DNA of 45,117 nt from an uncultured Roseburia sp. (GCA_947642555.1 CANRSX010000039.1:1-45117); one strand, 5' to 3'. Shown: positions 33,095 to 42,357, numbered from the stretch's first letter. Numbers and translations are program-made. Notes: generated from the letters alone by a model not told the origin.

Positions 33095-34195
33095 TCACGG
33101 CGTGAGATCGTGCAGCAGGCAGGCGAGCAGCCGGTCGTTTTCTTCCGGGTTCATGACGCAGAAGCGGATATATTTGTTGTCGAGGAACGGGAAGGTCGAA
33201 CAGTCCCGGATCATCATCTTCTGACGGATCGCGCGGTCAAACAGCTCCTGGGAGGTCAGCTGGTCGTTCTGGATGCGCGCGAGCAGAAAATTGCCGTCCG
33301 GGCGGTACACCTTAAAATCCGGATGCGCGTCAAAGCGCGCAAACATGCGGGCGCGCTCCGAAGAGATCAGGGATCTGGTCGCCTCGATATAGGCGGTGTC
33401 CGCGAACATGATCTCACCCGCGACGACGGCGAGGGAATTGATCGTCCAGGGGTTCTTTCTTGCGCCGATCGCCTCGATCAGGTCCCGGTTTCCGGTGACG
33501 GCGTAGCCTAAGCGCAGTCCCGGAGCCGCGAAAAATTTGGAGGTGCCGCGCAGGATCACGATATTGTTGTAATAGTTGGTCAGCGGGACGGAGGTGATCT
33601 CCGACGAGCAGTCGGCGAATTCCACATAGGTCTCGTCCACCATCACATAGATGTCGTGCTGCTTACAGGCGTCTAAGATCCGGCGCATCTCGCGCGTGGT
33701 GATGCTCGAGGAGGTCGGATTGTTTGGATTACAAACGACGATCAGATCGATGCTTTCATTTAAATGCGCGATAAAATCAGTGACATTCAGGCGGAAGTCA
33801 TCTTCCTCGCGCAGGGGATAATAGAGCGTCGTGCCGCCGCCGAGGGCGATTTCCCGCTCGTATTCCGAGTAGGTGGGCCCCACGACGAGCGCCTTTTTCG
33901 GATGCTCGATCTGAATGAAAAGGGATATCAGCTCCGTGGAGCCGTTGCCCACGATGACGTTTTCAAAATCAGCGCCGCAGTAATCCGCGATACACCGGCG
34001 CAGCGAGGTATATTCCCGGTCCGGGTAGGTGGTGATGGCGTCGATGTGGTCCGCGAGCGCGCTGCGCAGCAGAGGGGAGACGCCGAGCGGGTTGACGTTG
34101 GCGGAAAAGCTGGTAATTTCTTCTTTGCGGATGCCGTAGATCCGTTCTATGGTTTCCAAATCACTTCCATGGAAATGGTCTTTGTGTTTTATCAT
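33095..34195 (-). CDS. PLP-dependent aminotransferase class I/II, CobD/HisC-like
   Basis: This 366-residue protein has the HGSDLETIERIYGI and FSANVNPLGVSP opening typical of threonine-phosphate decarboxylase CobD. It also has NGSTELIS, CNPNNPTSSSI, the cofactor Asp/Tyr in VDETYVEF, and the PLP lysine in GTSKFFAAPGLRLGY. CobD makes aminopropanol phosphate for the cobalamin nucleotide loop; HisC has the same fold and sequence pattern. No cobalamin or histidine genes are nearby, so substrate assignment is open. It has its own promoter and is divergent from the DUF5717 operon. Confidence 0.85.
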   Translation of the reverse strand: MIKHKDHFHGSDLETIERIYGIRKEEITSFSANVNPLGVSPLLRSALADHIDAITTYPDREYTSLRRCIADYCGADFENVIVGNGSTELISLFIQIEHPKKALVVGPTYSEYEREIALGGGTTLYYPLREEDDFRLNVTDFIAHLNESIDLIVVCNPNNPTSSSITTREMRRILDACKQHDIYVMVDETYVEFADCSSEITSVPLTNYYNNIVILRGTSKFFAAPGLRLGYAVTGNRDLIEAIGARKNPWTINSLAVVAGEIMFADTAYIEATRSLISSERARMFARFDAHPDFKVYRPDGNFLLARIQNDQLTSQELFDRAIRQKMMIRDCSTFPFLDNKYIRFCVMNPEENDRLLACLLHDLTP

Positions 34196-34225
34196 TGATT
34201 ACTCCTCCGTTTTGGTTTATAATCT

Positions 34226-34253
34226 ATTATAGTCATTGTGAATGAAAATGCAA
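34226..34253 (-). promoter_or_regulatory. Sigma-A promoter of the aminotransferase gene
   Basis: On the minus strand TTGCAT (34248-34253), 16 bases, TATAAT (34226-34231), ~30 bases upstream of the start codon. Confidence 0.7.
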
Positions 34254-34272
34254 TAGAAAAGCAGGTGACGTT

Positions 34273-37200
34273 TTGCGCAGACGGATACAGCAGCTGGCGG
34301 CGGGGATCATTGACTCCGCGAAGCCGGACATTTCCTTTTCCACGGATCAGATCTGCCCCGAAATCCCGGAGGGCGGGGACGGCGCCGGGGAGTTTGTCAT
34401 AACGAGCATGAACCATGTGCCGTTTAAGGGATTTCTCTACACCTCGGATGCGAGGATGGAGTGCCTGACGCCGAAGGCGGAGGGGGAAGAGGCAAAAATT
34501 CGATATCAGTTTCACAGCGATGGGCTAACCGAGGGAGATACCTTAAGCGGAGAGTTTACTTTTATCTGCAATCAGGGAGAATATCGCCTTCCTTTTGTCG
34601 TGTCCGTTGTCCGGCTCTGTGCGGATACCGCCGGCGGAACGGTCCGGGATCTGGCCGATTTTACCAGGCTGGCAAAGGAGAATCCCACGGAGGCGTACCG
34701 TCTGTTTTTCTCCAGGAATTTTAAACAGGTCATAAAGCCGGAGGAAAAGCGGGAGCTGCTGCTCTATGAGGCGCTCTGTCAGGGACCGGCCGCAGCGGTG
34801 AAGGTGGAGGAATTTCTGCTGGGCTGCGGCAGGAAGGAGCAGGCGGAGTTTTCGCTGGAACGGGCCGAGGCGGAGTACTGGCAGGTGCAGGAATCGTGCA
34901 GGGAGGAGATCGTGCTGCGCAGGAGCCAGTGGGGCTTTGTGGAGGTTTCGGCGGCGTCCGACGCGGCGTTTCTCGTGCCGGAAAAGACGCGGATGACCGA
35001 GGAGGATTTTATCGGGAGCAGCCTTGCGATCCCTTTTTATATCCGCGAGGAAGAGCTTCACGCCGGGAAGAATTACGGGCGGATCTTACTGAAGCTGCCC
35101 GGACAGACGCTCTCCTTTGCCGTGTGCGCGTCCCGCGCAAAGAAGAAGGACTGGCCGCTTCGTCCCGCGCATCGCCAGATGCAGGAGGCGCGCGTCGGCC
35201 TGCTGGGGCTGTATGTGGATTATCGCCTGAAACGGATCGTGACCGGTGTCTGGGCGAACCGTTCCGTGGAGCTACTGGACCGTCTGACGGAGCTTGGCCC
35301 GGATGAGGAGCTGTATCCGCTGATGAAGGCGCAGGTGCTCATTATCAATAAGCAGCGGCAGGAAGCGATCTGGATTACGGATGATTTCAAGAGAAACTAC
35401 AAGGGACGGCAGACGCCGGTATGGGGCTATTATCTGTATCTGTGCACGCTGCTGGACCGGGAGCCGTCGTATGTGGACCGCGTGACAGGTGAGATCGAGG
35501 CGCTGTTCCGGAAGCATCCGGACAGTTCCCTGCTCTTCTGGATCCTGCTGTTTGTCCGGGAATCCTATTACAACAATCCAGCAAGACGTTACCGCGCGTT
35601 AGAGCAGTGGATCGGAATGGGGCATAAGAGCCCGTATCTGTACCTGGAGGCGTATTATCTGATCTGGCAGGATCCGTATCTGCTGCGAAAGATGGGGCCG
35701 TTTGAGCGCGAGGTGCTGAACTGGGCGGGAAAACAGCGGGCGATCACCAGCGATATCGCGCTGCAGATCATGCATATCGTGCCGGAGCTTAAGGGTTTTG
35801 ATCCGTTTGTGTTCCGGATCCTGGAGGAATGTGTGCGCGTGAGCCCGCAGAACGCCATGCTTGGCATCATCTGCGCCTATCTGATCAAGGGGCAGCAGTA
35901 TGCGGCGAAGTATCACGGCTGGTATGAGCAGGGGATCACAAACGGGATCCGGCTGACCGGGCTCTATGAGGCGTATCTGATGTCGCTGGATACCGGAAAG
36001 ATCGGGACTGTGCCGAAGATGATCCAGATGTATTTCCAGTACGATACGAAGCTCGCCTATCCGCAGCGCGCGATCCTTTTCGTCAATATCATCGCGGACC
36101 GGCAGAGACAGCCGGGGATATATCAGAGATACCGCAAGTCGATGGAGCAGTTTGCGATGGAGCAGATCGCGGCGGGACATATCAACGAGCATCTGGCCGT
36201 GATTTATGACGAGCTGTTTAAGGCCGGGATGTTTTCGCCCGAGCTCGCCGGACAGCTGACGAAAATCCTTTTCACGCACCGGCTGATCTGCCTGGATCCC
36301 GGGATTTCGCGGGCGGTGATCTGGCATGAGGAATTGAGTGCGCCGCAGAAGGTTGCGGTGATAAACGGGGAGGCGTATTTCTGCGCCTATACAAAGAATT
36401 ACAGCATCATATTAGAGGATACGGACGGAAACGGTTTTTACCGCAGTATCCGTTACCACGATGAGCCGATGCTGCACCCGGACGGATATCTGGAGCGGTG
36501 TCTGTCCCTGGCGCCGTCGGAATTCTCCTATCTGCTCTATGATCTGCGCGGGAGCGACGCGCGCTGGGAGGAGGGCAGGAAAAAGATCTCCTCCTGCAGG
36601 AAGCTTCTGGAGGCTTCGGAGATCTCCGAACGGTTCCGGGCGCAGCTGGCGCAGGTATGTCTGGAGGACTGCAGGAGGCGGCTGCCGGCGCAGTCGGATC
36701 ACGGTTTTCTGGAGTATCTGAAACGGGAGGGCACGGACTGGCTTCCCATAGGGGTACTTCGTCAGCTCGCAGTGTATTTTATGGAAGCGGGCCGGTACGA
36801 AAAGGCGTACCAGCTGGCGTGCCTGTACGGCTATGAGTATCTGACGGCCGGTCAGCGGGCGCAGCTTGCAAAAGATGCGATCACGCGGACCGAGTTTCTG
36901 GAGGATATGTTTTTGCTCGGGCTTGCGGCGGACGCATTCCGGCAGGGGGAGTATAACGATGATATTCTCCTGTATCTGTGCAGGTATTACAACGGGCCGA
37001 CGGAGCAGATGGTAACGCTGTGGAAGGCGTCGGAGGAGTGTCTCCTGGATACGTTTGATCTGGAGGAGCGGATTCTGATCCAGTCGCTTTATGTCGGGAC
37101 GATGCCGGAGGGAATCGACAGGATCTATGAAAATTATTATGCGGGCGGAGGCCGCGCGCCGGTGTGCATGGCGTATCTGACCTGGTCGGCCCACTGCTAT

Positions 37201-37884
37201 CTGACCGGGGATACCGCGGCGCTGCGGCATGTATTTCTTCAGCTGAAGGACCGCTGCGAGGAGGGCGACGACTTAAACCGCGCCTGCCGGATTGGCCTGT
37301 TAAAGTACCTGGCAAATCAGAAGCAGCTGACGGAAAAGCAGATGGAGCTGGCCGATGAGCTTCTGGCGGACTGCATGGAGAAGAACCTGTTTTTTGCCTT
37401 TTACCACAGGCTGCCCGCGGAGCTGAAACGAAAGTACCATCTGTGCGACCGGTATATCCTGGAATTTCACAGGAAGGCGGATCAGCGGGTGGTGATCCAT
37501 TACCGGCTGGATCAGGGGGCCTGTCAGACAGCGGATCTGACGGAGGTGTACGACGGGATCTATGTGAGGGATTTTGTCCTGTTTTCCGGCGAGACGCTGC
37601 AGTATTTTGTCACGGAGGAGCCGGACCGTGAGAACACGCCGCCAAAGAGCCGCAGCGTGAGCATTGCAGAGGATGCGGCGGTGGACGACCGGGGGCGCTA
37701 TACACAGCTGAATCTGATGCAACGGCAATTTGCCGGGCAGTTTGCCGGATACGCCGGCGGCGGGGCGGACGCGCCGTCAGGAGGAAAAACGGACGGCGCT
37801 GCGGATGGCAGGCAGCTGGCGTATCAGATGAAGAATTATTACGGTCTGCTCTGCCTGACAGAAGAGGCATTCCGACTATTGTAG
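34273..37884 (+). CDS. DUF5717-family giant protein, 1203 residues, TTG start
   Basis: I recognise this as the large Lachnospiraceae DUF5717 type; its function is unknown. The TTG start at 34273 is supported by AGGTGA just upstream and by the N-terminus RRRIQQLAAGIIDSAKP, as family members begin at this point. Residues ~1-120 are beta-rich and Ig-like (EFVITSMNHVPFKGFLYT, GEFTFICNQGEYRLPFVVSVV). A second beta segment lies at ~225-290. Residues ~300-1080 are long helical repeats (TPR/HEAT-like, many Tyr and Leu). A beta-rich C-terminal part (~1090-1150) is followed by a Gly/Ala/Asp-rich low-complexity stretch. No signal peptide or membrane span is seen, so it is probably a cytoplasmic scaffold. 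Three genes follow in the same direction, the first after 24 bases. Confidence 0.83.
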   Translation: MRRRIQQLAAGIIDSAKPDISFSTDQICPEIPEGGDGAGEFVITSMNHVPFKGFLYTSDARMECLTPKAEGEEAKIRYQFHSDGLTEGDTLSGEFTFICNQGEYRLPFVVSVVRLCADTAGGTVRDLADFTRLAKENPTEAYRLFFSRNFKQVIKPEEKRELLLYEALCQGPAAAVKVEEFLLGCGRKEQAEFSLERAEAEYWQVQESCREEIVLRRSQWGFVEVSAASDAAFLVPEKTRMTEEDFIGSSLAIPFYIREEELHAGKNYGRILLKLPGQTLSFAVCASRAKKKDWPLRPAHRQMQEARVGLLGLYVDYRLKRIVTGVWANRSVELLDRLTELGPDEELYPLMKAQVLIINKQRQEAIWITDDFKRNYKGRQTPVWGYYLYLCTLLDREPSYVDRVTGEIEALFRKHPDSSLLFWILLFVRESYYNNPARRYRALEQWIGMGHKSPYLYLEAYYLIWQDPYLLRKMGPFEREVLNWAGKQRAITSDIALQIMHIVPELKGFDPFVFRILEECVRVSPQNAMLGIICAYLIKGQQYAAKYHGWYEQGITNGIRLTGLYEAYLMSLDTGKIGTVPKMIQMYFQYDTKLAYPQRAILFVNIIADRQRQPGIYQRYRKSMEQFAMEQIAAGHINEHLAVIYDELFKAGMFSPELAGQLTKILFTHRLICLDPGISRAVIWHEELSAPQKVAVINGEAYFCAYTKNYSIILEDTDGNGFYRSIRYHDEPMLHPDGYLERCLSLAPSEFSYLLYDLRGSDARWEEGRKKISSCRKLLEASEISERFRAQLAQVCLEDCRRRLPAQSDHGFLEYLKREGTDWLPIGVLRQLAVYFMEAGRYEKAYQLACLYGYEYLTAGQRAQLAKDAITRTEFLEDMFLLGLAADAFRQGEYNDDILLYLCRYYNGPTEQMVTLWKASEECLLDTFDLEERILIQSLYVGTMPEGIDRIYENYYAGGGRAPVCMAYLTWSAHCYLTGDTAALRHVFLQLKDRCEEGDDLNRACRIGLLKYLANQKQLTEKQMELADELLADCMEKNLFFAFYHRLPAELKRKYHLCDRYILEFHRKADQRVVIHYRLDQGACQTADLTEVYDGIYVRDFVLFSGETLQYFVTEEPDRENTPPKSRSVSIAEDAAVDDRGRYTQLNLMQRQFAGQFAGYAGGGADAPSGGKTDGAADGRQLAYQMKNYYGLLCLTEEAFRLL

Positions 37885-37908
37885 ATAATGGGAACAGAGG
37901 AACAGAGG

Positions 37909-39150
37909 ATGGAGAACCGGTTGTATTTTGGCATTGATCTGAATGATGCGAATGCCGTGATCAGCTATTATGAAATCAATATGAAAGAGCCTGTGACAGC
38001 CGGTGTGGTGGCGGGGAGCGGCGTATCTGAGATCCCCGTGCTTCTCGCGAAGGATGAAAAGAGCGGTCAGTGGGTGATCGGGGAGGAAGCGCTGGAAGCC
38101 GCGTCCGCGGGAAGAATGACGGCCGACCGGCTGCTGACAAGGGCGGAAGCCGAGGAGGCGCTGTCTTTTGGCGAGGTGAAGCATTCCGCGAAGGAGCTGC
38201 TTGCCGTTTATCTGCGCAAATTATTTTTTCTTGCGGGAGGCCCCGGGGGCTTTCGTCTGCCGGACCGGCTTGTGATCTGCTTAAAGCAGCTCTCGCGGGA
38301 GCGGCTGGAGCTGTTTCGGGAGATTGCGCGGCGGCTGGAGCTGCCGGAGGGCGTGCTGACGCTTTTAGACCAGAAGGAGTGCGCGTATTATTTTGTGTAT
38401 CACCAGGCTGCGGAGCTGAATCTGCACGATGTGTTTGTCTTTGACTGCCGGGAAAGGCAGATGACCTGCCGGTGTCTTGCGAGAAGCCCGCGGACGACGC
38501 CGCAGCTGATCACGGTGGAGGAGCGCGTTTACCCGTTCGGGCCGGGGAATCCGGACACCACGTTTCTGCACATCCTCGAGGAACAGTTTCAGGGACGGAT
38601 TATCTCTGGGGTCTATCTGACCGGGGACGGATTTGACGGGGGCTGGATGAAGCGTTCTATCGCGCTGATGTGCAAGGGACGCCGGGCATTTGCCGGAAAG
38701 AATCTGTATTCAAAAGGCGCCTGCTATGCGGCAGCGGTGCTGGACGGCGGGGAGGACTGGCAGTATGTCTACCTGGGCGACAGCGAGATGAAGATCAATG
38801 TGAGCATCCGTGTGAAAAACCGCGGGAGAGATGAGTTTTTTACCCTGATCAGCGCCGGGGATAACTGGTATGAGACGGAGGGCGAATGCGAAGTGATCTT
38901 AGACGGGCCGCCCGAGATCAGCTTCTGGCTGCAGCCTCCGAAAAGCAGGGAGGCGAGGCTGGAAAAGCTGGGGCTGGGAGGACTTGCCGAACGGCCGAAC
39001 CGGACGACGAGGCTTCGGATTCTGGCAAAGCCGGTGTCTGACACGAGAGTGCAGATCCGGATTCTTGATCTCGGCTTCGGGGAGATTTTTAAGAGCTCGG
39101 ATATGTCCTGGGAGCATGTGCTCTCGTACGGGATTTCGAGACAGATGTAA
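37909..39150 (+). CDS. DUF5716-family protein, actin/Hsp70-like (ASKHA) fold suspected
   Basis: ATG 37909 (413 residues, MENRLYFGIDLND) is preferred for its GAGG site; ATG 37888 is the alternative. The opening YFGIDLNDANAVISYYE resembles the phosphate-1 loop of actin/Hsp70 ATPases. ICLKQLSRERLELFREIARRL...LDQKECAYYF resembles the helix and second-lobe junction. VFVFDCRERQMTC is in phosphate-2 position, and GVYLTGDGFDGGW with KNLYSKGACYAA in adenosine-motif position. The C-terminal ~120 residues are beta-rich. The acidic GxG residues are only partly conserved, so ATP binding needs proof. It always appears to travel with the giant DUF5717 protein, suggesting one complex. Confidence 0.8.
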   Translation: MENRLYFGIDLNDANAVISYYEINMKEPVTAGVVAGSGVSEIPVLLAKDEKSGQWVIGEEALEAASAGRMTADRLLTRAEAEEALSFGEVKHSAKELLAVYLRKLFFLAGGPGGFRLPDRLVICLKQLSRERLELFREIARRLELPEGVLTLLDQKECAYYFVYHQAAELNLHDVFVFDCRERQMTCRCLARSPRTTPQLITVEERVYPFGPGNPDTTFLHILEEQFQGRIISGVYLTGDGFDGGWMKRSIALMCKGRRAFAGKNLYSKGACYAAAVLDGGEDWQYVYLGDSEMKINVSIRVKNRGRDEFFTLISAGDNWYETEGECEVILDGPPEISFWLQPPKSREARLEKLGLGGLAERPNRTTRLRILAKPVSDTRVQIRILDLGFGEIFKSSDMSWEHVLSYGISRQM

Positions 39151-39220
39151 TTTTTGATGCCGTCCGAAACACAGGACGGGGGCTTTGCAGACCGGGGCGT
39201 CGGAAGGAAAGAACGGTAAA

Positions 39221-40042
39221 ATGACAGATAAAATGAGTGAACTGATACTGTGTCGTCAGATGCTGGCAGCGCTTCCCTACTATATGGAGGAAGCGGCGAT
39301 CAATATTTATTCGCTGGAGGAGTTAAGCTATTATATTGGCGAGCATCTGTACCTGATGGAAGAAGGCTTTATGAATGCGGAGCTGTGTACCTGGATCGAC
39401 AAGGAGCTGGGGTTAAAGGAGCTGGCAGAGGAGCTTCGCGGGATCTTAAAACGGCGGGGGACGCTGGCGGAGTTTATCGCGCCGATCCTGCGGGAATCGT
39501 ATTATTTTTCACCCGCTGAGACACAGCAGATCGTGGCGGCGCTGGCGCAGCAGGAAAACCGTTCCGCCTATGAGCGCGGCAAGTTAAAGGCCGACCGGTA
39601 TGTGGTCTCGCACCGGTATGTCAGCGCGATTTACGAATATCACCGGCTGCTCGATCAGAAGGAGCAGGATGAAACGCTGGCCGGGAATGTGTGGCACAAC
39701 CTGGGAAAGGCGTATGCGGGCCTGTTTTTGTTCCGCGAGGCGGCATTCTGCTTTAAAAGCGCATATGAGCAGAACCAGAACCCGGAATCGCTGAAAGAAT
39801 GCCTGTATGCCTGCCGCTGTATGCAGGATGAGGAGCAGTTTTATGAGCTTGCCACGGAGAGCGGTTTTCTGGATACGGAGATTGAGGAGTTAAACCGGCA
39901 GATGGAGGAGTGGAGCCAGTCGGAGGAGCTGGAGCGCTTCGGGGAGGAGCTGGATACGTGGTTTGAACAGAATGATACAGAGGCCATTGGCCGCCAGCTT
40001 ATGAGCTGGAGAACAGAATATCGGAAAAATGTGAGGTTATAA
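39221..40042 (+). CDS. Helical-repeat (TPR-like) protein of the DUF5717/DUF5716 operon
   Basis: ATG 39221 (273 residues) follows GGAAGGAAAG. Residues ~1-105 are a helical domain with ELSYYIGEHLYLMEEGF. From ~125 at least two TPR-like helical hairpins follow (YVVSHRYVSAIYEYHRLLDQ, NVWHNLGKAYAGLFLFREAAFCFKSAYEQN, SLKECLYACRCMQDEEQFYEL). The C-terminus is acidic and helical. There is no membrane segment. It lies 70 bases after DUF5716 and 11 bases before the coiled-coil membrane gene. Probably an adaptor in the same assembly. Confidence 0.78.
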   Translation: MTDKMSELILCRQMLAALPYYMEEAAINIYSLEELSYYIGEHLYLMEEGFMNAELCTWIDKELGLKELAEELRGILKRRGTLAEFIAPILRESYYFSPAETQQIVAALAQQENRSAYERGKLKADRYVVSHRYVSAIYEYHRLLDQKEQDETLAGNVWHNLGKAYAGLFLFREAAFCFKSAYEQNQNPESLKECLYACRCMQDEEQFYELATESGFLDTEIEELNRQMEEWSQSEELERFGEELDTWFEQNDTEAIGRQLMSWRTEYRKNVRL

Positions 40043-40053
40043 GGAAGTCGGAT

Positions 40054-41223
40054 ATGTTTTTTTTTAATCGGAAAAAAAGAGAAAAAAATTTTGAAAAAAA
40101 GTTTCGCGAGCTGAATACGACGATTCTCTCGGAAAAGGATTATAAGAACTCAAAAAAGATAGAGCAGTATGTTGTGGAGCGCCTGGAGCAGCTGATCGGG
40201 GTGACGAAGGAATTCGAGGAGCAGAAGTCGGAATACCGCATGATCACGTCCTATCTGAACGATATTCAGATGCTGGAGGATATGCCGGCGGAGGAGAGAA
40301 AGAAGATTTCTGATATTGCGATGAATGTAGTTCAGCTAAACGCGGCGCGGACCGAATTTTTAAATTCCGCGAAAAAGCTCTCGGACGCCCAGTTTGTGCT
40401 GCTCGAGCAGTCGGAGGAAAAGCTGCCGGACGCGATCCGCCGCCTGACGGAGAACGAGGCGTACCGGGATATGCTGAAAAAGGATTTAAAATACCTGGAC
40501 CGGGAGAAATCAGAGTGGATCCTGCGCAGGGAGTATTTAAGCGGGCAGCAGAAGAGGCTGAAATACCTGCTCTATATTCTGGTCGGCACAGCGGCCACGC
40601 TGGCGGTGACGTTTGGGATTTTACAGCTGATCTTTGAGATGGATTTCCACTATGCCTGGATGGGGCTGCTTCTTGTGACGGCGGTGCTTGTCAGCTGGGT
40701 GTTCCTGCGGATTCAGAATGATGCGTCGGAGCTTTCCGCTGCGGAGCGCAATCAGAACCGTGCGATTCTGCTCGAAAACAGGGTGAAAATCAAATATGTG
40801 GGCATCGAGAGCGCAGTCGGTTATGCCTGTGAAAAATATCATGTGCAGAACGCCGCGGAGTTGAATAAACAGTGGGGGTATTATCTGGAGGCCGTGAAGG
40901 AGCGCGAGAAGTACCAGCGGACGAACGAGGATCTGGATTATTTCAACGGAAGGCTGGTGCGCGTCCTCTCCGGTTACAAGCTTCACGACGCGAGGGTGTG
41001 GGTCGGCCAGGCGGCGGCGCTTGTGGATCCGAAGGAGATGGTGGAGGTGAAGCATGACCTGATCGGGCGCAGGCAGAAGGTGCGGGAACAGATCATGAAT
41101 AACCTTCGGATGTTAAAGGAGCAGAAGGCGGAGGCAGAGCAGCTTCTGGACAAGGTCGGCCCGATGCGCCCGCAGGTGGAGCAGATTCTCTTTACAATCG
41201 ATAAGCTGTGCGAGACGTCGTAA
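40054..41223 (+). CDS. Coiled-coil membrane protein of the DUF5717/DUF5716 operon
   Basis: This 389-residue protein has a long N-terminal coiled coil (~1-170, rich in Lys/Glu). Two adjacent transmembrane helices follow (YLLYILVGTAATLAVTFGILQ and WMGLLLVTAVLVSWVFL, ~170-226), and then a second coiled-coil region to the C-terminus. With so short a loop both coiled coils should lie on the same, probably cytoplasmic, side. It starts 11 bases after the TPR gene and is the last gene of the operon. It may anchor the DUF5717-DUF5716 complex to the membrane. I do not recognise the family. Confidence 0.78.
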   Translation: MFFFNRKKREKNFEKKFRELNTTILSEKDYKNSKKIEQYVVERLEQLIGVTKEFEEQKSEYRMITSYLNDIQMLEDMPAEERKKISDIAMNVVQLNAARTEFLNSAKKLSDAQFVLLEQSEEKLPDAIRRLTENEAYRDMLKKDLKYLDREKSEWILRREYLSGQQKRLKYLLYILVGTAATLAVTFGILQLIFEMDFHYAWMGLLLVTAVLVSWVFLRIQNDASELSAAERNQNRAILLENRVKIKYVGIESAVGYACEKYHVQNAAELNKQWGYYLEAVKEREKYQRTNEDLDYFNGRLVRVLSGYKLHDARVWVGQAAALVDPKEMVEVKHDLIGRRQKVREQIMNNLRMLKEQKAEAEQLLDKVGPMRPQVEQILFTIDKLCETS

Positions 41224-41251
41224 GAAAAGAGGCCGGGCTTTCATTGTATGC

Positions 41252-41279
41252 ACCAATCTGGAATTTTCAACATAGACTA
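41252..41279 (+). promoter_or_regulatory. Candidate mother-cell sporulation promoter for cotJABC
   Basis: CATAGACTA (41271-41279) fits the sigma-K -10 consensus CATAnnnTA and is one base off the sigma-E box. ACC at 41252-41254 fits the short sigma-K -35, 16 bases upstream. It lies 31 bases before cotJA. There is no sigma-A promoter in the gap. Confidence 0.45.
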
Positions 41280-41309
41280 TAGTGTAATAAATTTCAGAGA
41301 GGAATTCGC

Positions 41310-41519
41310 ATGCGAAATTATGAGATGCGGGGAGCGGCGGAATGCGGCTGCCCGAAAGATTCGTCTTTTCATAAAAATGAATATGTGCCGGGGATGGCGT
41401 ATGTTCCCTGGCAGTACTTTACCACCGTATACGAGCCGGATAAGGCGCTTGAGGCCGGAACAATCTTTCCGGAGCTTGACAAACCGTTTCTGGCAGGAGG
41501 GAGGTGTCCGTGCAGATGA
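41310..41519 (+). CDS. cotJA: Spore coat associated protein CotJA
   Basis: This 69-residue protein carries the CotJA signature LAEAYVPWQ-like stretch (here PGMAYVPWQYFTTVYEPDKAL) and GTIFPELDKPF near the C-terminus. GAGAGGAA upstream supports the start. It is the first gene of a canonical cotJA-cotJB-cotJC operon, deposited in the inner spore coat in Bacillus and Clostridium. Its stop overlaps the cotJB start. Confidence 0.93.
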   Translation: MRNYEMRGAAECGCPKDSSFHKNEYVPGMAYVPWQYFTTVYEPDKALEAGTIFPELDKPFLAGGRCPCR

Positions 41520-41782
41520 TGATGAATCAGATGAACCGGCAGCAGCTCCTTCACTGGCTGGATATGGTCAGCTTTGCCGTGGTGGAAATCACGGAGTATC
41601 TGGATACACATCCGCATGACGAGAAGGCGCTGGAGTATTTTAACCACTATGCGGACCTGCGCCGGACTGCCTTAAGGGCTTACGCAGAAAAATACGGCCC
41701 CCTTACGATTGATACGGCATGCCCGGAGAACTGCTGGTCCTGGGGCGACCAGCCGCTGCCATGGGAAGGGGGGAACTGTTAA
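41516..41782 (+). CDS. cotJB: Spore coat protein CotJB
   Basis: ATG 41516 overlaps the cotJA stop (ATGA) and gives 88 residues; GTG 41504 and GTG 41510 are in-frame alternatives. The family pattern is clear: NRQQLLHWLDMVSFAVVEITEYLDTHP, EALEYFNHYADLRRTALRAYAEKYGPL and a C-terminal WSWGDQPLPWEG. It is a structural partner of CotJA and CotJC in the spore coat. Its stop and the cotJC start share one base. Confidence 0.92.
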   Translation: MMMNQMNRQQLLHWLDMVSFAVVEITEYLDTHPHDEKALEYFNHYADLRRTALRAYAEKYGPLTIDTACPENCWSWGDQPLPWEGGNC

Positions 41783-42357
41783 TGTGGAATTATGAAAAAA
41801 GACTGCAATACCCGATCAACATTACGAGGCCGAACGCGAAGATCGCGCAGATCATCATGAGCCAGTATGGAGGGCCGGACGGGGAGATTTCCGCGTCCAT
41901 GCGCTACCTGTCGCAGCGCTACAGCATGCCGTACCGGAAGGTGGCGGGACTGCTGACGGATATCGGTACAGAGGAACTTGCGCACATGGAGATGATCGCG
42001 ACCATCGTGCGTCAGCTGACGAAGGGCTTAAGCGCGGAGGAACTCGAGGCCGCGGGCTTTGCGCCCTATTACGTCGACCACACGGCGGGTATCTGGCCGC
42101 AGGCCGCGGGCGGGATCCCGTTTAATGCCTGTGAGTTCCAGGTAAAGGGCGACGCCATCACAGATCTGGTGGAGGATATGGCGGCAGAGCAGAAAGCAAG
42201 GAGCACCTACGACAACATCCTGCGCCTGGTCAAAGACCCGGAGGTCTGCGATCCGATCCGGTTCTTACGCATGCGTGAGATCGTGCATTTCCAGCGGTTC
42301 GGTGAAGCAAATCGGGAAGATTGCAGTAAATCAGAATACGCACAATATAATCACTAA
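41782..42357 (+). CDS. cotJC: CotJC spore coat Mn-catalase-like protein, C-terminus replaced by foreign DNA
   Basis: ATG 41782 follows GGAAGGGGGG. The 191-residue product has the manganese-catalase fold, with metal-ligand helices IGTEELAHMEMI and MAAEQKARSTYDNIL. From memory, family members continue after HFQRFGEA with ~20 conserved residues (LRIVQDN-like). Here the sequence changes after GEA to an unrelated 15-residue tail ending at 42357. This is also where base composition falls sharply, so an inserted element has most likely replaced the end. The metal ligands are intact, so the protein may still fold; effects on coat assembly are unknown. Confidence 0.88.
   Translation: MWNYEKRLQYPINITRPNAKIAQIIMSQYGGPDGEISASMRYLSQRYSMPYRKVAGLLTDIGTEELAHMEMIATIVRQLTKGLSAEELEAAGFAPYYVDHTAGIWPQAAGGIPFNACEFQVKGDAITDLVEDMAAEQKARSTYDNILRLVKDPEVCDPIRFLRMREIVHFQRFGEANREDCSKSEYAQYNH

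Noticed and set aside
41224..41251. Terminator after the coiled-coil membrane gene
   Set aside because: Only a very short AAAG...CTTT pairing around GGCCGGG is present, too weak to call.
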